Below, piece by piece: positions 17,601-24,506 of a DNA stretch of 64,000 bases. The position numbers were made by a program, and so were the translations under genes. The notes under the pieces were generated by a model, which had not been told where the DNA came from, made no database searches, and saw only the letters and a list, made by a program, of their open reading frames with translations. The stretch is from Brevibacterium marinum (GTDB lineage Bacteria; Actinomycetota; Actinomycetes; Actinomycetales; Brevibacteriaceae), in contig NZ_JAATJN010000001.1 of the NCBI RefSeq assembly GCF_011927955.1, forward strand, positions 1,054,001 to 1,118,000, given 5' to 3'. Numbering within the stretch: the stretch's first letter is position 1; the number at the start of each line of letters is the position of its first letter.

Positions 17601-18278
17601 CAGCGGCAGTCCGTCTTCGACCAGGTGCGTGGTGAGGTCTGCGGTGTCGAGCGGGCCGGAGACCTCGAATTGGGAGGCTCCGGCATCGGAATCCCCGGCG
17701 GCGGGGCCCTCGTCGTCGGATGCCGCGGCAACGGGGCCCTCGGGCGGGGCGGCCAAGGGTCCCAGACGGCTCATTGCGGTCGCGGCGATTCCGATGGTGT
17801 CGGAGTTGATGGTGCGCATGAATGTGAGCAGGTGAGCGAGCCGCAGCTCCGGACTGTCCGGTGCCTGTCTCCTGATTCGGGAGAGAACTTCGGAGGCGAT
17901 GAGATCCGAGTAACGGCCGGTCTTCACAGTTGAGAGGTCGTGTCCCATCGCATCGGCGCCGGTGAGGACGGCTCGGCCGGCAAGGAGGTGACCCGAAGTC
18001 TGCAGGAACAGGGACTTCCACGAGGAGGTGGGCAGGTCGGGCGCGATGTCGGAGAGGCATGCGGTGAATGAGCGCGCCGTGGTCGCGCGTTCGCCGGGGA
18101 GCACGCCGACATCCGAGACCTCGGTGGCGAGGTCGTCTGCGCAGTCACCGGGGGAGCGCGTGTCCGGCCTCAGCGCAGTCTGGTCGGCCGAGGAAGGGGT
18201 GGCCGAGGGGAAAAGGTCCGGCGAGGGGAGTGGGCCCTTCGAGGGCGGTGGGGCATCCGGGTCAGGGGAGTCATGCAT
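14649..18278 (-). CDS. LuxR-type regulator fused to RelA/SpoT alarmone synthetase
   Basis: A 1209-residue single open frame with three parts. Residues 1-800 are alpha-helical, TPR-like, with no P-loop, plus a low-complexity linker. Residues about 810-865 form a LuxR-type HTH (SAIAAELSLVEGTVKNKLS). After a 39-residue linker, residues 905-1110 are a RelA/SpoT synthetase: R956-I-K958, the VIDVAGAR box with D990, DYSAHPKPSGYRGRH (1027-1041), and E1057-L-Q-L-R-T with E1074-H1075. All the usual (p)ppGpp-synthesis motifs are present and there is no hydrolase domain. The final 95 residues are probably a small beta domain. Its nearest relative here is the regulator at 56469. The alternative, two proteins with an internal start at 15566, is described separately. 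The product could also be another pyrophosphorylated molecule. Confidence 0.85.
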   Translation of the reverse strand: MHDSPDPDAPPPSKGPLPSPDLFPSATPSSADQTALRPDTRSPGDCADDLATEVSDVGVLPGERATTARSFTACLSDIAPDLPTSSWKSLFLQTSGHLLAGRAVLTGADAMGHDLSTVKTGRYSDLIASEVLSRIRRQAPDSPELRLAHLLTFMRTINSDTIGIAATAMSRLGPLAAPPEGPVAAASDDEGPAAGDSDAGASQFEVSGPLDTADLTTHLVEDGLPLPELDRAGHHTIPPVLRTILRRLYDAADRHSESRSRRALGATSAEWLRAPAAYHLDGFDEALRQVADAGDWSTLTELWSHRGHALMFDHFDSTIEAYSKVPEVQAHRSAVLAEALGDCLQAADIGRRLGLSDPVTVLNKVNFEHSGVPTLSSQMDRIDDGEVTVDDILIMAIASMRRHRVLGQPEQGREAAQSAQELFHGRHNFHTAPSRLCEARFHLELGINTMFIGDIAGSLQLLRRSIIITELATASSPYLLQPANAYSAVAHAMLGNGPSSDVHLRHFDELMDRTRFSSPHALSAYTLARMIRAMDALDLDSANDFSMRLADPALGHHSWIGVALHRSLLGILRGDVGIEDKRLQQIIDTNRSTLPEAGILRDCLRFSLVCLHLAQGQTHLAQNVLFDADSDSVYIILSRANLHLTIGEYGTAAHLANRALSQKTLDLHAKASARAIQAASLLGSGVDDEADSAFVDALEYCRITASLVPVAMVPKSLRDRLIRRSSAVAHWDLLAPIFADSTRSHDGPEGSHHTSVPPEPSASHDPDDSHDTSGPSDPSGTHAQRSGERLRHRLHSVGETLRTRADHTLLSPSQRQLLALLDTQSSVSAIAAELSLVEGTVKNKLSNLYARLGVRNRRDALARGYEYGYLPLDRWPSLTSFADRAWTSTSSSGEVETEARKVTRMSATVRELVDEAYERRESTWRAALETVNDWVEAACSGSALLSGDRVNIGRGRIKDRMRTGEKLRRKLADANDEIHEAVEVENQVIDVAGARAVCRTEREQSALWEILTDGNDESNLSVAEVRDYSAHPKPSGYRGRHLIVEVPFDAEPSVLVELQLRTIMQDAWCVLAEEHMFKPGQALKSDAQQERLSVILSGLLDQADVVAGYIADDVGAYLGMGNASPPRTISPIDAADDVPSIEVTIRELNHSYVLAADEVGRHGIIRLENLGLTPENPEKSAFPHPGDKLQVRMDESNTTRYFIPVSEQH
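15566..15582 (-). promoter_or_regulatory. Internal ribosome site at the LuxR/synthetase junction
   Basis: GAGGAAGG (15582-15575) stands 8 nt before an in-frame ATG (15566-15564). Initiation here would give a free 305-residue alarmone synthetase starting MSATVRELV, exactly at the domain boundary. Seen in sequence; use is not shown. Confidence 0.5.
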
Positions 18279-18690
18279 GGTGGGGACCTCTGGCAGTGGG
18301 GATCCGGGGATTGTCTACCACCGAGTAATATATCTGATCTCGTCGGCTGAAGACTGGTTATACGGTGCGATTGGAATGTGATTTTCGCAATTGCCGTCGG
18401 TCGGCAATGCGGTTGTAGTCTGCCGGGGATCGGCAGGGGGATGATGCCATTACAGAATCACCGATGAAGTGACGTTTCGTCAATATGGTATCTGCTTCTG
18501 CGTGGCGACCCGTTCCGCTCCTGCGCGGCGACCCGCGGGATGAGCTCAGGTCGTCGTGGCGACGCTCAGGAAGCCGTGCAGGGCAGCGGTGCGCGAAGGG
18601 AGGCCGTGCAGGGCAGCGGTGCGCGAAGGGCGGATCGCCGAGGTGGTTATGGTCAGCAGGGCGCCCTCGCAGGCACCGCGCAGGCTCAGA
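18279..18690. promoter_or_regulatory. Upstream region of the LuxR-RelA/SpoT gene with two dyads
   Basis: This 412-nt gap holds an AT-rich promoter region near 18320-18380 (TATAAC and TATATT on the minus strand) and two dyads with the same core, TGCCG-N5-CGGCA: ATTGCCG-N5-CGGCAAT at 18390-18408 and CTGCCG-N5-CGGCAG at 18420-18436. Their centres are 29 bp apart, about three helical turns. They probably bind a regulator of the fusion gene, perhaps the protein itself. The part towards xthA contains a 30-nt tandem repeat and no gene. Confidence 0.55.
18571..18630. repeat. Two 30-nt tandem copies downstream of xthA
   Basis: 18571-18600 and 18601-18630 are identical except for one base; the core is CCGTGCAGGGCAGCGGTGCG. 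The tract is about 60 nt past the xthA stop, in a 3' flank. Confidence 0.9.
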
Positions 18691-19482
18691 TCACACGTCG
18701 TAGTCGACGATGACGGGCGCGTGGTCGGATGCGCCCTTGCCCTTGCGCTCCTCGCGGTCGATCTCGGCACCGGTGGCCGTCTCAGCCAGGGAGGGCGAGG
18801 CGAGTTCGAAGTCGATGCGCATGCCCTGCTTCTTCGGGAAGCGCAGCTTCTGATAGTCCCAGAACGTATAGACGCCGGGGCCCGGTGTGAACTGCCGGGT
18901 CACCTCGGTGAGGCCCGCCTCGAGGAGGCCGTTGAAGGCCCGACGTTCGGCGTCGGAGACGTGAGTGGCGCCGTCGAATTCCTCCATGTCCCAGACGTCC
19001 TCGTCCAGTGGTGCGACATTGAAGTCGCCACACAGGACGAGTTTCCCATCCGGTGCGGAGCCAAGCTGCGCGGAGATGTCGGCGGTCAGTGCTCGGTACC
19101 ATTCGAGCTTATAGGCGTAGTGCGGGTGGTCGAGTTCGCGGCCGTTGGGGACATAGAGCGAATACACTCTGACCCCGGCGCAGGTGGCCGACAGGGCGCG
19201 GGCTTCGACGACGGGCTCCTCGCCGAACGGCGGAATGCCGGCAAACCCGATTTCGGGGTCCTCAAGACCCACCCGAGAGGCGATCGCCACACCGTTCCAC
19301 TGGTTGAGGCCGTGGAAGCTCACCTCATAGCCGCGCGAGGTGAACAGGTCCTCCGGGAACTGCGCGTCCTTGCATTTGAGCTCCTGGATGGCCAGGACGT
19401 CGACGTCGGAGCGATCCAGCCAAGCACCGATTCTGTCGTGTCGGGCGCGGATCGAGTTCACATTCCAGCTCGCGATTCTCAC
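18691..19482 (-). CDS. xthA: Exodeoxyribonuclease III
   Basis: A 263-residue AP endonuclease/3'-exonuclease of base-excision repair. WNVNSIRAR (Asn of the metal site), the QELK glutamate, YVPNG (Tyr), GDFNVAP (Asp-Asn), RIDFEL and the C-terminal SDHAPV (Asp-His pair) are all there and complete. The length is normal for ExoIII. The GTG start at 19482 sits 6 nt after TAGGGT, so the mRNA is probably leaderless; the GGGAGG between them is too close to act as a ribosome site. It diverges from the thioesterase gene over only 52 nt. Confidence 0.95.
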   Translation of the reverse strand: MRIASWNVNSIRARHDRIGAWLDRSDVDVLAIQELKCKDAQFPEDLFTSRGYEVSFHGLNQWNGVAIASRVGLEDPEIGFAGIPPFGEEPVVEARALSATCAGVRVYSLYVPNGRELDHPHYAYKLEWYRALTADISAQLGSAPDGKLVLCGDFNVAPLDEDVWDMEEFDGATHVSDAERRAFNGLLEAGLTEVTRQFTPGPGVYTFWDYQKLRFPKKQGMRIDFELASPSLAETATGAEIDREERKGKGASDHAPVIVDYDV

Positions 19483-19534
19483 CCTCCCACCCTAAGCGGT
19501 CGGTGCCGAAGCCCAAAGCCGATAATCTGAGACC
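19483..19534. promoter_or_regulatory. Divergent leaderless promoters, xthA and thioesterase
   Basis: On the minus strand TAGGGT (19494-19489) is 6 nt before the xthA GTG. On the plus strand TAATCT (19523-19528) is 6 nt before the ATG at 19535. With that spacing both transcripts would begin at their start codons. No clear -35 boxes. Confidence 0.6.
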
Positions 19535-20359
19535 ATGCCTGAAGCACTCAATGAACACCTCGGCCACGACGGCACCGCCTGTCCCGATTCCTACTATGTG
19601 CGCACGGGGCCGGAGGCCTTCGTCTCGACGTTGCACAGCCAGGGCGCCTGGCAGCCGGGGGAGCAGCACCTGGCCCCGGCGGCCGGCCTGGTGCTGGCAG
19701 AGATCGAACGTCGACTGCCCTCGGACAAGATCGTCTCGCGGGTCAGCTTCGACATCCTCGGCGTCATCCACTCGGGGGAATTCACGATCGACGTCAACGT
19801 CATCCGGCCCGGTCGGACCATCGAACTCATCGAGGCGAACATGCGTCACGGTGAGCGCACGAGCGTTCACGCGCGGGTCTGGCGCCTGCTTCCCGGCGAC
19901 ACCGCGAGCGTCGTCGGCGACGAATGGCAGTCTCTGCCGGAGCCCGAAGACGTCCCGGCCGTGCCGTTCTCCGGCCGGTGGGGCGGCGGATACATCGCCT
20001 CCCTGGAAGGAGGGCAGTTCACCGACGCGCGGCCCGGTTCCGCTCGGTCCTGGATCCGGACCCCCTACGTCCTCGTCGACGGTGAGGACGACCCCACGAC
20101 CGCGGCGTTCGTCAAGCTCGTCGACACCGCCAACGGTTTGGCCGTGCGAGAGGATCCGAAGACGACGTTCTTCCCCAATGTCGACCTCACGATCCACCTC
20201 ACCCGGGCGCCCGAGTCCGGCTGGGTCGGCTTCGACACGAAAGTGGCCTTCGGTCCCACTGGGATCGGCGAGACCGCGAGCGTGCTCAGCGATGTGAATG
20301 GACCGATCGGCACCGCGGCGCAGTCATTGACGGTGCGCGTCGGTCAGGGGGCGAAATGA
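19535..20359 (+). CDS. Acyl-CoA thioesterase, double-hotdog (TesB-like) family
   Basis: A 274-residue protein of two hotdog repeats. The first has the WQPGEQHLAPAAGLVLAEIER helix and a FDILGVIHSGEFTIDV strand; the second ends with WVGFDTKVAFGPTGIGETASVLSDVNGPIG, the usual C-terminal strand pattern of this thioesterase-like family, with an Asp near the end. It should hydrolyse acyl-CoA to free acid and CoA; chain length unknown. The start is leaderless. The SDR gene follows 25 nt later and is probably in the same operon. Confidence 0.8.
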   Translation: MPEALNEHLGHDGTACPDSYYVRTGPEAFVSTLHSQGAWQPGEQHLAPAAGLVLAEIERRLPSDKIVSRVSFDILGVIHSGEFTIDVNVIRPGRTIELIEANMRHGERTSVHARVWRLLPGDTASVVGDEWQSLPEPEDVPAVPFSGRWGGGYIASLEGGQFTDARPGSARSWIRTPYVLVDGEDDPTTAAFVKLVDTANGLAVREDPKTTFFPNVDLTIHLTRAPESGWVGFDTKVAFGPTGIGETASVLSDVNGPIGTAAQSLTVRVGQGAK

Positions 20360-20384
20360 TCCCTCAGCCCGAGGTGATGCCGGC

Positions 20385-21176
20385 GTGCGACATGGCGGGG
20401 GCCCGATGAGGCCGCGCGCGCTCGTCACCGGCGCCGGCTCCGGGCTGGGGCGCGGCTACAGTCTCAGCCTCGCCGCCGATGACTACGACCTCGTGCTCGT
20501 GGCCCGTGACGAGGCCCGCCTACGGGAGCTGGCGCGGCGCATCGAGGCCGATCGGGGAACCCGCGCTGAGGTTGTTGTGGCCGATCTGTCGACCCGATCC
20601 GGGATCGACGTCGTCCGTGCCGTCATCGAGACCTCCCGGATCGATCTGCTGGTCAACAACGCCGGATACGGACTCAAACGGGGCCTGCTCGAGTCCGCAC
20701 CTTCGGAGCTCGACGACCAGGACATGGTGCTGGCCGGGGCGGTGCGCGAACTGTCCCTGGCGGCGGTGAAGCGGATGCGGGCTCGAGGGCGCGGTGGGCT
20801 GATCAACGTCTCATCCATGGCGGCCCTGACGACGATGGGGCAGTACGCCGCCTCGAAGATGTCGACCCTGGTGTTCACCGAGGCACTTGCCGGTGAGCTG
20901 CGCGGCAGTCCGGTCACGGTGACCGCTGTGCTGCCAGGATTCGTCCGCACGAAGTTCCATGAGCGCCTCGGCGTCGAACGGCCCGGACCCGGTTGGATCT
21001 GGCTGAGCGTACGGCAGGTCGTCACCGCTTCCCTGCGTGATGCCCGCCGTGGAAAGGCGGTCTCCATTCCTGGCGCCAACTATGCGGCGGTGGCACAGCT
21101 GGCGCGTTTCGTGCCGAGGTCCCTCGTGCGTTGGGGATCGACCGGATTCTCTCTCAGTAGGCGAGACGAACACTGA
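20385..21176 (+). CDS. Short-chain dehydrogenase/reductase
   Basis: A 263-residue classical SDR: TGAGSGLGRG near the N-terminus, LLVNNAGYG, a Ser in NVSSM and YAASK as catalytic Tyr-Lys, then LPGFVRTKFH. The resemblance to the DltE/YqjQ-like group (hydrophobic C-terminus, VSIPGANYAA) suggests a lipid-type substrate, but this is weak. I use the GTG at 20385 because GAGGTG precedes it by about 8 nt; an ATG at 20406 is the alternative and gives the more usual N-terminus. Confidence 0.83.
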   Translation: MRHGGGPMRPRALVTGAGSGLGRGYSLSLAADDYDLVLVARDEARLRELARRIEADRGTRAEVVVADLSTRSGIDVVRAVIETSRIDLLVNNAGYGLKRGLLESAPSELDDQDMVLAGAVRELSLAAVKRMRARGRGGLINVSSMAALTTMGQYAASKMSTLVFTEALAGELRGSPVTVTAVLPGFVRTKFHERLGVERPGPGWIWLSVRQVVTASLRDARRGKAVSIPGANYAAVAQLARFVPRSLVRWGSTGFSLSRRDEH

Positions 21177-21261
21177 GATCACTGCGGAGGGGGTATCGAC
21201 GCGCCGAATGAAGTTGAGCCTTGAACCACTTTGTGCATGCCGTCTGACCTGGAGTTATATT

Positions 21262-21469
21262 GGAAATGTTGGGTGAATTGGCCTCGCTGACCGAGTGCCG
21301 AAGCGCCAGAAGAATCTTTACAAGTAGGTTCGAAGTGTGATCCAATAAATGTGTTCGCCCGGTGGGGATCGGGTGGACACAACGGACGTATGGGGATGCG
21401 TCCGGGTACTCGAGGGGAGTGCTGCGAGGACCCCGGGATGTCGCGATTACGCGCCCCGGGGTCTTTGTC
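21262..21469 (+). ncRNA. Candidate structured small RNA
   Basis: The 332-nt gap between two convergent genes (21177-21508) has no protein gene but shows an ordered set of hairpins on the plus strand: 21350-21381 (11 bp with two G-U pairs), 21383-21404 (6 bp), 21406-21422 (5 bp) and a terminator at 21429-21463. The first two hairpins carry the same loop motif, TGGGGAT. TTGTGC (21231-21236) and TTATAT (21255-21260), 18 nt apart, could be its promoter. It matches no RNA family I recognise (not tRNA, tmRNA, SRP RNA or 6C RNA). Transcription is inference. Confidence 0.45.
21429..21466 (+). terminator. Rho-independent-type terminator
   Basis: GACCCCGGG (21429-21437) pairs perfectly with CCCGGGGTC (21455-21463), followed by TTT and a T-rich stretch. 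Orientation is plus. It ends either the candidate RNA or read-through from the SDR gene. Confidence 0.7.
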
Positions 21470-21508
21470 ATTCACATCCGGATGCCACCTGTTGCGTCTG
21501 CCCCGACA

Positions 21509-22102
21509 TCACAGCTGAACACTGCGCTGCCTCCTCTGACGTGACCGGGCGATGGCGATCTGCACACCCACCGCGCTGAGCCGGACGCCGAGAGCCTGGC
21601 TGCAGTTGCGGGTCACCCGGTTCTCGATGTCGGCGACGACGGAGTCGATATCCGCCCGCTCGTCGACATCGACATGGATGGCGAGTTCCGGCTGTTTGGC
21701 GGTTCCTCGCAGGATGGCCTGCGCGTCGACGATCTCAGGAGTGAGTTCGAGGTCGTCTACCACGGCGGCGGCGATGACGTTTGCCGTGACCGTGGTCAGA
21801 CCCGATCGGGCGTCCTCCTGCATGCGCAGCGGCTTGGCCGAGTCCTTCCGCGGAATCTGCGCTGCGAGCCAGCGGATGCCGATGACCACGAGGATGACCG
21901 CCACGATCAGTGCGATGATCGCAGAGAACGGCAACGCGAATACGGCAGCCACGGACTGCAGCCGCCCATCGGGGGTCAGCCCGGGGACGAGGGCTGCGGC
22001 CAGCTCGAAGCTGATCGAGAGCACGGCAAGACCGAACACGAGGCAGAGCAGGCCGACGATGATGAGGCCGGTCCGATTGGCGCCTGCTGCCATTCTTCTC
22101 AT
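21509..22102 (-). CDS. amaP: AmaP-like alkaline shock membrane anchor protein
   Basis: A 197-residue protein with two N-terminal membrane helices (about 10-32 and 52-78) and a cytoplasmic part of about 115 residues that resembles the Asp23 fold (VDVDERADIDSVVADIENRV). In firmicutes AmaP anchors Asp23 at the membrane; the same job is inferred here. Last gene of the minus-strand Asp23 operon; its ATG overlaps the stop of the DUF6286 gene by 4 nt. Confidence 0.78.
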   Translation of the reverse strand: MRRMAAGANRTGLIIVGLLCLVFGLAVLSISFELAAALVPGLTPDGRLQSVAAVFALPFSAIIALIVAVILVVIGIRWLAAQIPRKDSAKPLRMQEDARSGLTTVTANVIAAAVVDDLELTPEIVDAQAILRGTAKQPELAIHVDVDERADIDSVVADIENRVTRNCSQALGVRLSAVGVQIAIARSRQRRQRSVQL

Positions 22103-22674
22103 GCCTGCCTCCTCAGCGCACGCACCTTGACGGTAGGAGTGCGGTCGAACCCGATCGAAGCAAAGCGCCGTGTGACAGCGGCATCGACCTCGCTGCGGAT
22201 CTCGTCGTTGTCTCGCACAGGTGTGGAGAAGGTGACGTTGGTCGATGATGCATTGGATGCGGCGCGAACACTCGAGACCCCGTCGACGGAGTCCGCGACA
22301 GCTGCGGCCAGGTTCGACAGCGCCGATGTCGGCAGGACCACCTCGAAGCGATCGATGTGCTCAGGGGCTTCGGTGCAGTAGCCGACGATGCGCTTGGCGC
22401 CGGGGGCGATGCCGACGATGGCGAGGAACAGGCCCACCACGGTGAGGACGAGGCCCACCGTGATGATCGCGGCAGCACCCCAGCGGATCGCGCCGAGGTC
22501 ACTCAAGCCGGGCAGCCCGTCCGCCAGTGCCGAATCCGCGGTGCCGGTGGTCGCGATCGCCGCAATGGCCACCCAGCCCAGTGCCACGGCAATGGCCAGG
22601 ATGATGCTGGCGACGATGACGGCGGGAACGACGCGTGCCGGCCGTGCGCGGAACAGTCGTGTTCGTGTGCTCAT
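22099..22674 (-). CDS. DUF6286 membrane protein
   Basis: A 191-residue protein with two membrane helices (about 15-40 and 63-87) and a C-terminal soluble domain of about 95 residues ending in a basic tail. This layout and its place between Asp23 and AmaP genes fit DUF6286, which recurs only in actinobacterial Asp23 loci. It may be a second membrane anchor. The ATG at 22674 overlaps the Asp23 gene stop by 4 nt; a longer frame to 22725 would run into that gene without a ribosome site. Confidence 0.75.
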   Translation of the reverse strand: MSTRTRLFRARPARVVPAVIVASIILAIAVALGWVAIAAIATTGTADSALADGLPGLSDLGAIRWGAAAIITVGLVLTVVGLFLAIVGIAPGAKRIVGYCTEAPEHIDRFEVVLPTSALSNLAAAVADSVDGVSSVRAASNASSTNVTFSTPVRDNDEIRSEVDAAVTRRFASIGFDRTPTVKVRALRRQA

Positions 22675-23039
22675 TGCAGGTTCCTCGCTGAGCTTCCGGC
22701 CCCAGTGCCTTGGGGCTTGAGCCACTTCACGTCGACGTCGACCTGGCGAACACTGACCCCGGTGAGTGCTTCGAGATCGGTGCTCAGGTGCCGGCGGATC
22801 GATTCGGTCGCCTCGGTGATGGGGGAGGGATACTCCAGCCCCAGCTGGACCTCGAGGGTGCAGCTGCGACCGGAGAGCGTCACGTCCACGCTGGGACGGC
22901 TGTCGAGGTCGGCGCTCGAGCCGAAACCGAACAGCCCCGAGCGGGTGCCGCCGACGCCGGGCAGACCTTTGAGGATCTGGGACGCCGTCTTCTCGATGAC
23001 CCGATCCGCGATCGTGAGACCACCACGCGATGAAGCCAC
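22671..23039 (-). CDS. Asp23/Gls24 family envelope stress protein
   Basis: A 122-residue single-domain Asp23 protein. GLTIADRVIEKTASQIL at the N-terminus and the alternating VDVTLSG--CTLEVQLGLEYPSPITEATESIRRHL pattern are typical. These proteins polymerise under the membrane and protect envelope integrity. The GTG start at 23039 has GGAGGT 6 nt upstream. It belongs to the five-gene minus-strand operon. Confidence 0.85.
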   Translation of the reverse strand: MASSRGGLTIADRVIEKTASQILKGLPGVGGTRSGLFGFGSSADLDSRPSVDVTLSGRSCTLEVQLGLEYPSPITEATESIRRHLSTDLEALTGVSVRQVDVDVKWLKPQGTGAGSSARNLQ

Positions 23040-23043
23040 GCTG

Positions 23044-23226
23044 CTACCTCCGAGTCGTCGAACGCGAACTGAGCGCGCTGAGATCGAGACGGCCGTCGAG
23101 GACGAGCCCGATGACCAGGCCGAGTCCGCCGCAGATGGCGACGACGAGGAATGCGAGGAATCCTCCGAAGTACGCGACGATGCCCAGCGTCAGTCCGACG
23201 AGCAGTCCGATGAATGTTTTCGACAT
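23044..23226 (-). CDS. DUF2273-like small membrane protein
   Basis: A 60-residue protein with two closely spaced membrane helices (about 4-20 and 22-44) rich in Gly, then a short basic tail. Small proteins of this kind (DUF2273) sit beside Asp23 genes in both firmicutes and actinobacteria. GAGG lies about 7 nt before the ATG. Gaps of 4 nt downstream and 13 nt upstream place it firmly in the operon. It is the shortest gene in the window. Confidence 0.8.
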   Translation of the reverse strand: MSKTFIGLLVGLTLGIVAYFGGFLAFLVVAICGGLGLVIGLVLDGRLDLSALSSRSTTRR

Positions 23227-23239
23227 GTCAGTGCCTCGT

Positions 23240-23710
23240 TCAGTTGAGTTCGACGGTGTCGCCGAAGTCCTGATCGTCATCGTCGTCACCGGGGAGGTGA
23301 ACGTCGGTGACCTCGATGTTGACCTCGACGACCTGGAGCCCGGTGCCCTGTTCGACGGCGCGGATGACGTTGCGACGGATCGCCTCGGCGACGTCGACGA
23401 TCGAGGTCCCGTACTCGACGACGATGGTGAGGTCGATCGCGGTCTGCTTCTCGCCCTTCTCGACGGAGACTCCGCCGGAGACATTGGTCTGCGAGCCGGG
23501 GATGCGGTCGGCGAGGGTGTCGAAGGCTCGGCGTGCGGCATTGCCCATGCTGAAGACGCCGGGGACTTCGCGGGCGGCGATGCCGGAGAGCTTGGCGACC
23601 ACGTTCTCCGCGATCGTGGTGGTGCCCATCTCGGTGACGAGCGGGCTGCGCACCGAATCATCGCTCTTCGGCTGCTGGGAAACTACGGTGGACTGCTTGT
23701 CTTCTGGCAT
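23240..23710 (-). CDS. Asp23/Gls24 family envelope stress protein
   Basis: A 156-residue Asp23 protein, first gene of the operon and the best match to the family: TTTIAENVVAKLSGIAAREVPGVFSM followed by KQTAIDLTIVVEYGTSIVDVAEAIRRNV. The C-terminus is a run of Asp (six of nine residues). AAGGAA stands 6 nt before the ATG at 23710. It diverges from the sigma factor gene over 232 nt; that gap holds CTATAG-type sequence near 23755 and GATCG-A-CGATC at about 23772, possible control sites. Confidence 0.9.
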   Translation of the reverse strand: MPEDKQSTVVSQQPKSDDSVRSPLVTEMGTTTIAENVVAKLSGIAAREVPGVFSMGNAARRAFDTLADRIPGSQTNVSGGVSVEKGEKQTAIDLTIVVEYGTSIVDVAEAIRRNVIRAVEQGTGLQVVEVNIEVTDVHLPGDDDDDQDFGDTVELN

Positions 23711-23930
23711 TTTCAGTTCCTTTTCGCTTCATCGGTGCTGTCAACGGTGGTGCTATAGGTACAGACGCAGGGGATCGACGATCCTCACGCGGTTGTGCGG
23801 AAGAATTTTCACACCAATCCGGGGCCAGGCTCCAAGGCGTGTACTCAGGGCGCCGTTCCCGGGCTCCTCAGGACACGGGATTATGTCGTTGTCGGTGGAC
23901 GAATATGTGCTGACGACGATTGTGGTCGCA

Positions 23931-23942
23931 TACGATGACGTC
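23931..23942 (+). promoter_or_regulatory. -10 box for leaderless sigma factor mRNA
   Basis: TACGAT (23931-23936) lies 6 nt before the ATG at 23943, the same spacing as at 19535, 26114 and 56203. No Shine-Dalgarno sequence is present. Confidence 0.55.
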
Positions 23943-24506
23943 ATGACGAGACACGATGATCGTTTCGATATCGTCACCCTCGTCGTGCGTACGCGAGAGG
24001 GTGACATCGATGCGTTCGAGTCCCTGGTGGACCGATACGAGACCAAGCTCCTGCGGTTCTGCCTGCGCACGCTCGGCGATCGGCAGGACGCGGAGGATGT
24101 CGTGCAGGACACCCTGGTCCAGGCGTGGAAGTCGATGAAAGCCTTGGCCGAGCCTGCCGCCTTCGGCACCTGGATCTATCGATTGGCATCGAACAAGTGC
24201 ACCGACACGCTGCGCAGGAGGACGGCCAGGCCCTCGGACGCCCAGGACCCCGATGATATGGCGGTTCACGCGGATGGAAGGGTCTCAGTCGAGAAGTCGG
24301 TCGAGGCGCGCACCGCACTTGAGCATTTCTCAGCCGTTCTCCAGACGCTTTCATCGGAACAGCGAGTAACCTGGGTGCTCCACCAGATGGAGGGCCTCAG
24401 TTATGCCGAGGTGGCGGAGACTCTGGGAATCAGCGAAGGCAGCGTGCGCGGCCGCATCCGCAGAGCGCGAACTGCCATCATCGAGGGGATGGAAGGATGG
24501 ACATGA
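23943..24506 (+). CDS. ECF-type sigma-70 factor
   Basis: A 187-residue group 4 sigma factor. Region 2 (DIDAFESLVDRYETKLLRFCLRTLGDRQDAEDVVQDTLVQAW) binds the -10, and region 4 (LSSEQRVTWVLHQMEGLSYAEVAETLGISEGSVRGRIRRAR) binds the -35 and is complete. There is no anti-sigma gene with a zinc motif beside it; the downstream partners are Asp23-like proteins. Divergent from the Asp23 operon, it probably drives one or both sides, which is inference. The start at 23943 is leaderless; an in-frame ATG lies upstream at 23883 but would run through the -10. Confidence 0.9.
   Translation: MTRHDDRFDIVTLVVRTREGDIDAFESLVDRYETKLLRFCLRTLGDRQDAEDVVQDTLVQAWKSMKALAEPAAFGTWIYRLASNKCTDTLRRRTARPSDAQDPDDMAVHADGRVSVEKSVEARTALEHFSAVLQTLSSEQRVTWVLHQMEGLSYAEVAETLGISEGSVRGRIRRARTAIIEGMEGWT

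Noticed and set aside
21326..21340. GGTTCGAA followed by a T/G-rich stretch, resembling a tRNA T-loop
   Set aside because: No acceptor stem, D-arm or anticodon arm can be drawn around it, and the flanks do not pair.
21350..21469. 6C RNA or other known actinobacterial RNA in the structured gap
   Set aside because: The loops are G-rich on the plus strand and C4, not C6, on the minus strand, and the terminator T run is on the plus strand.
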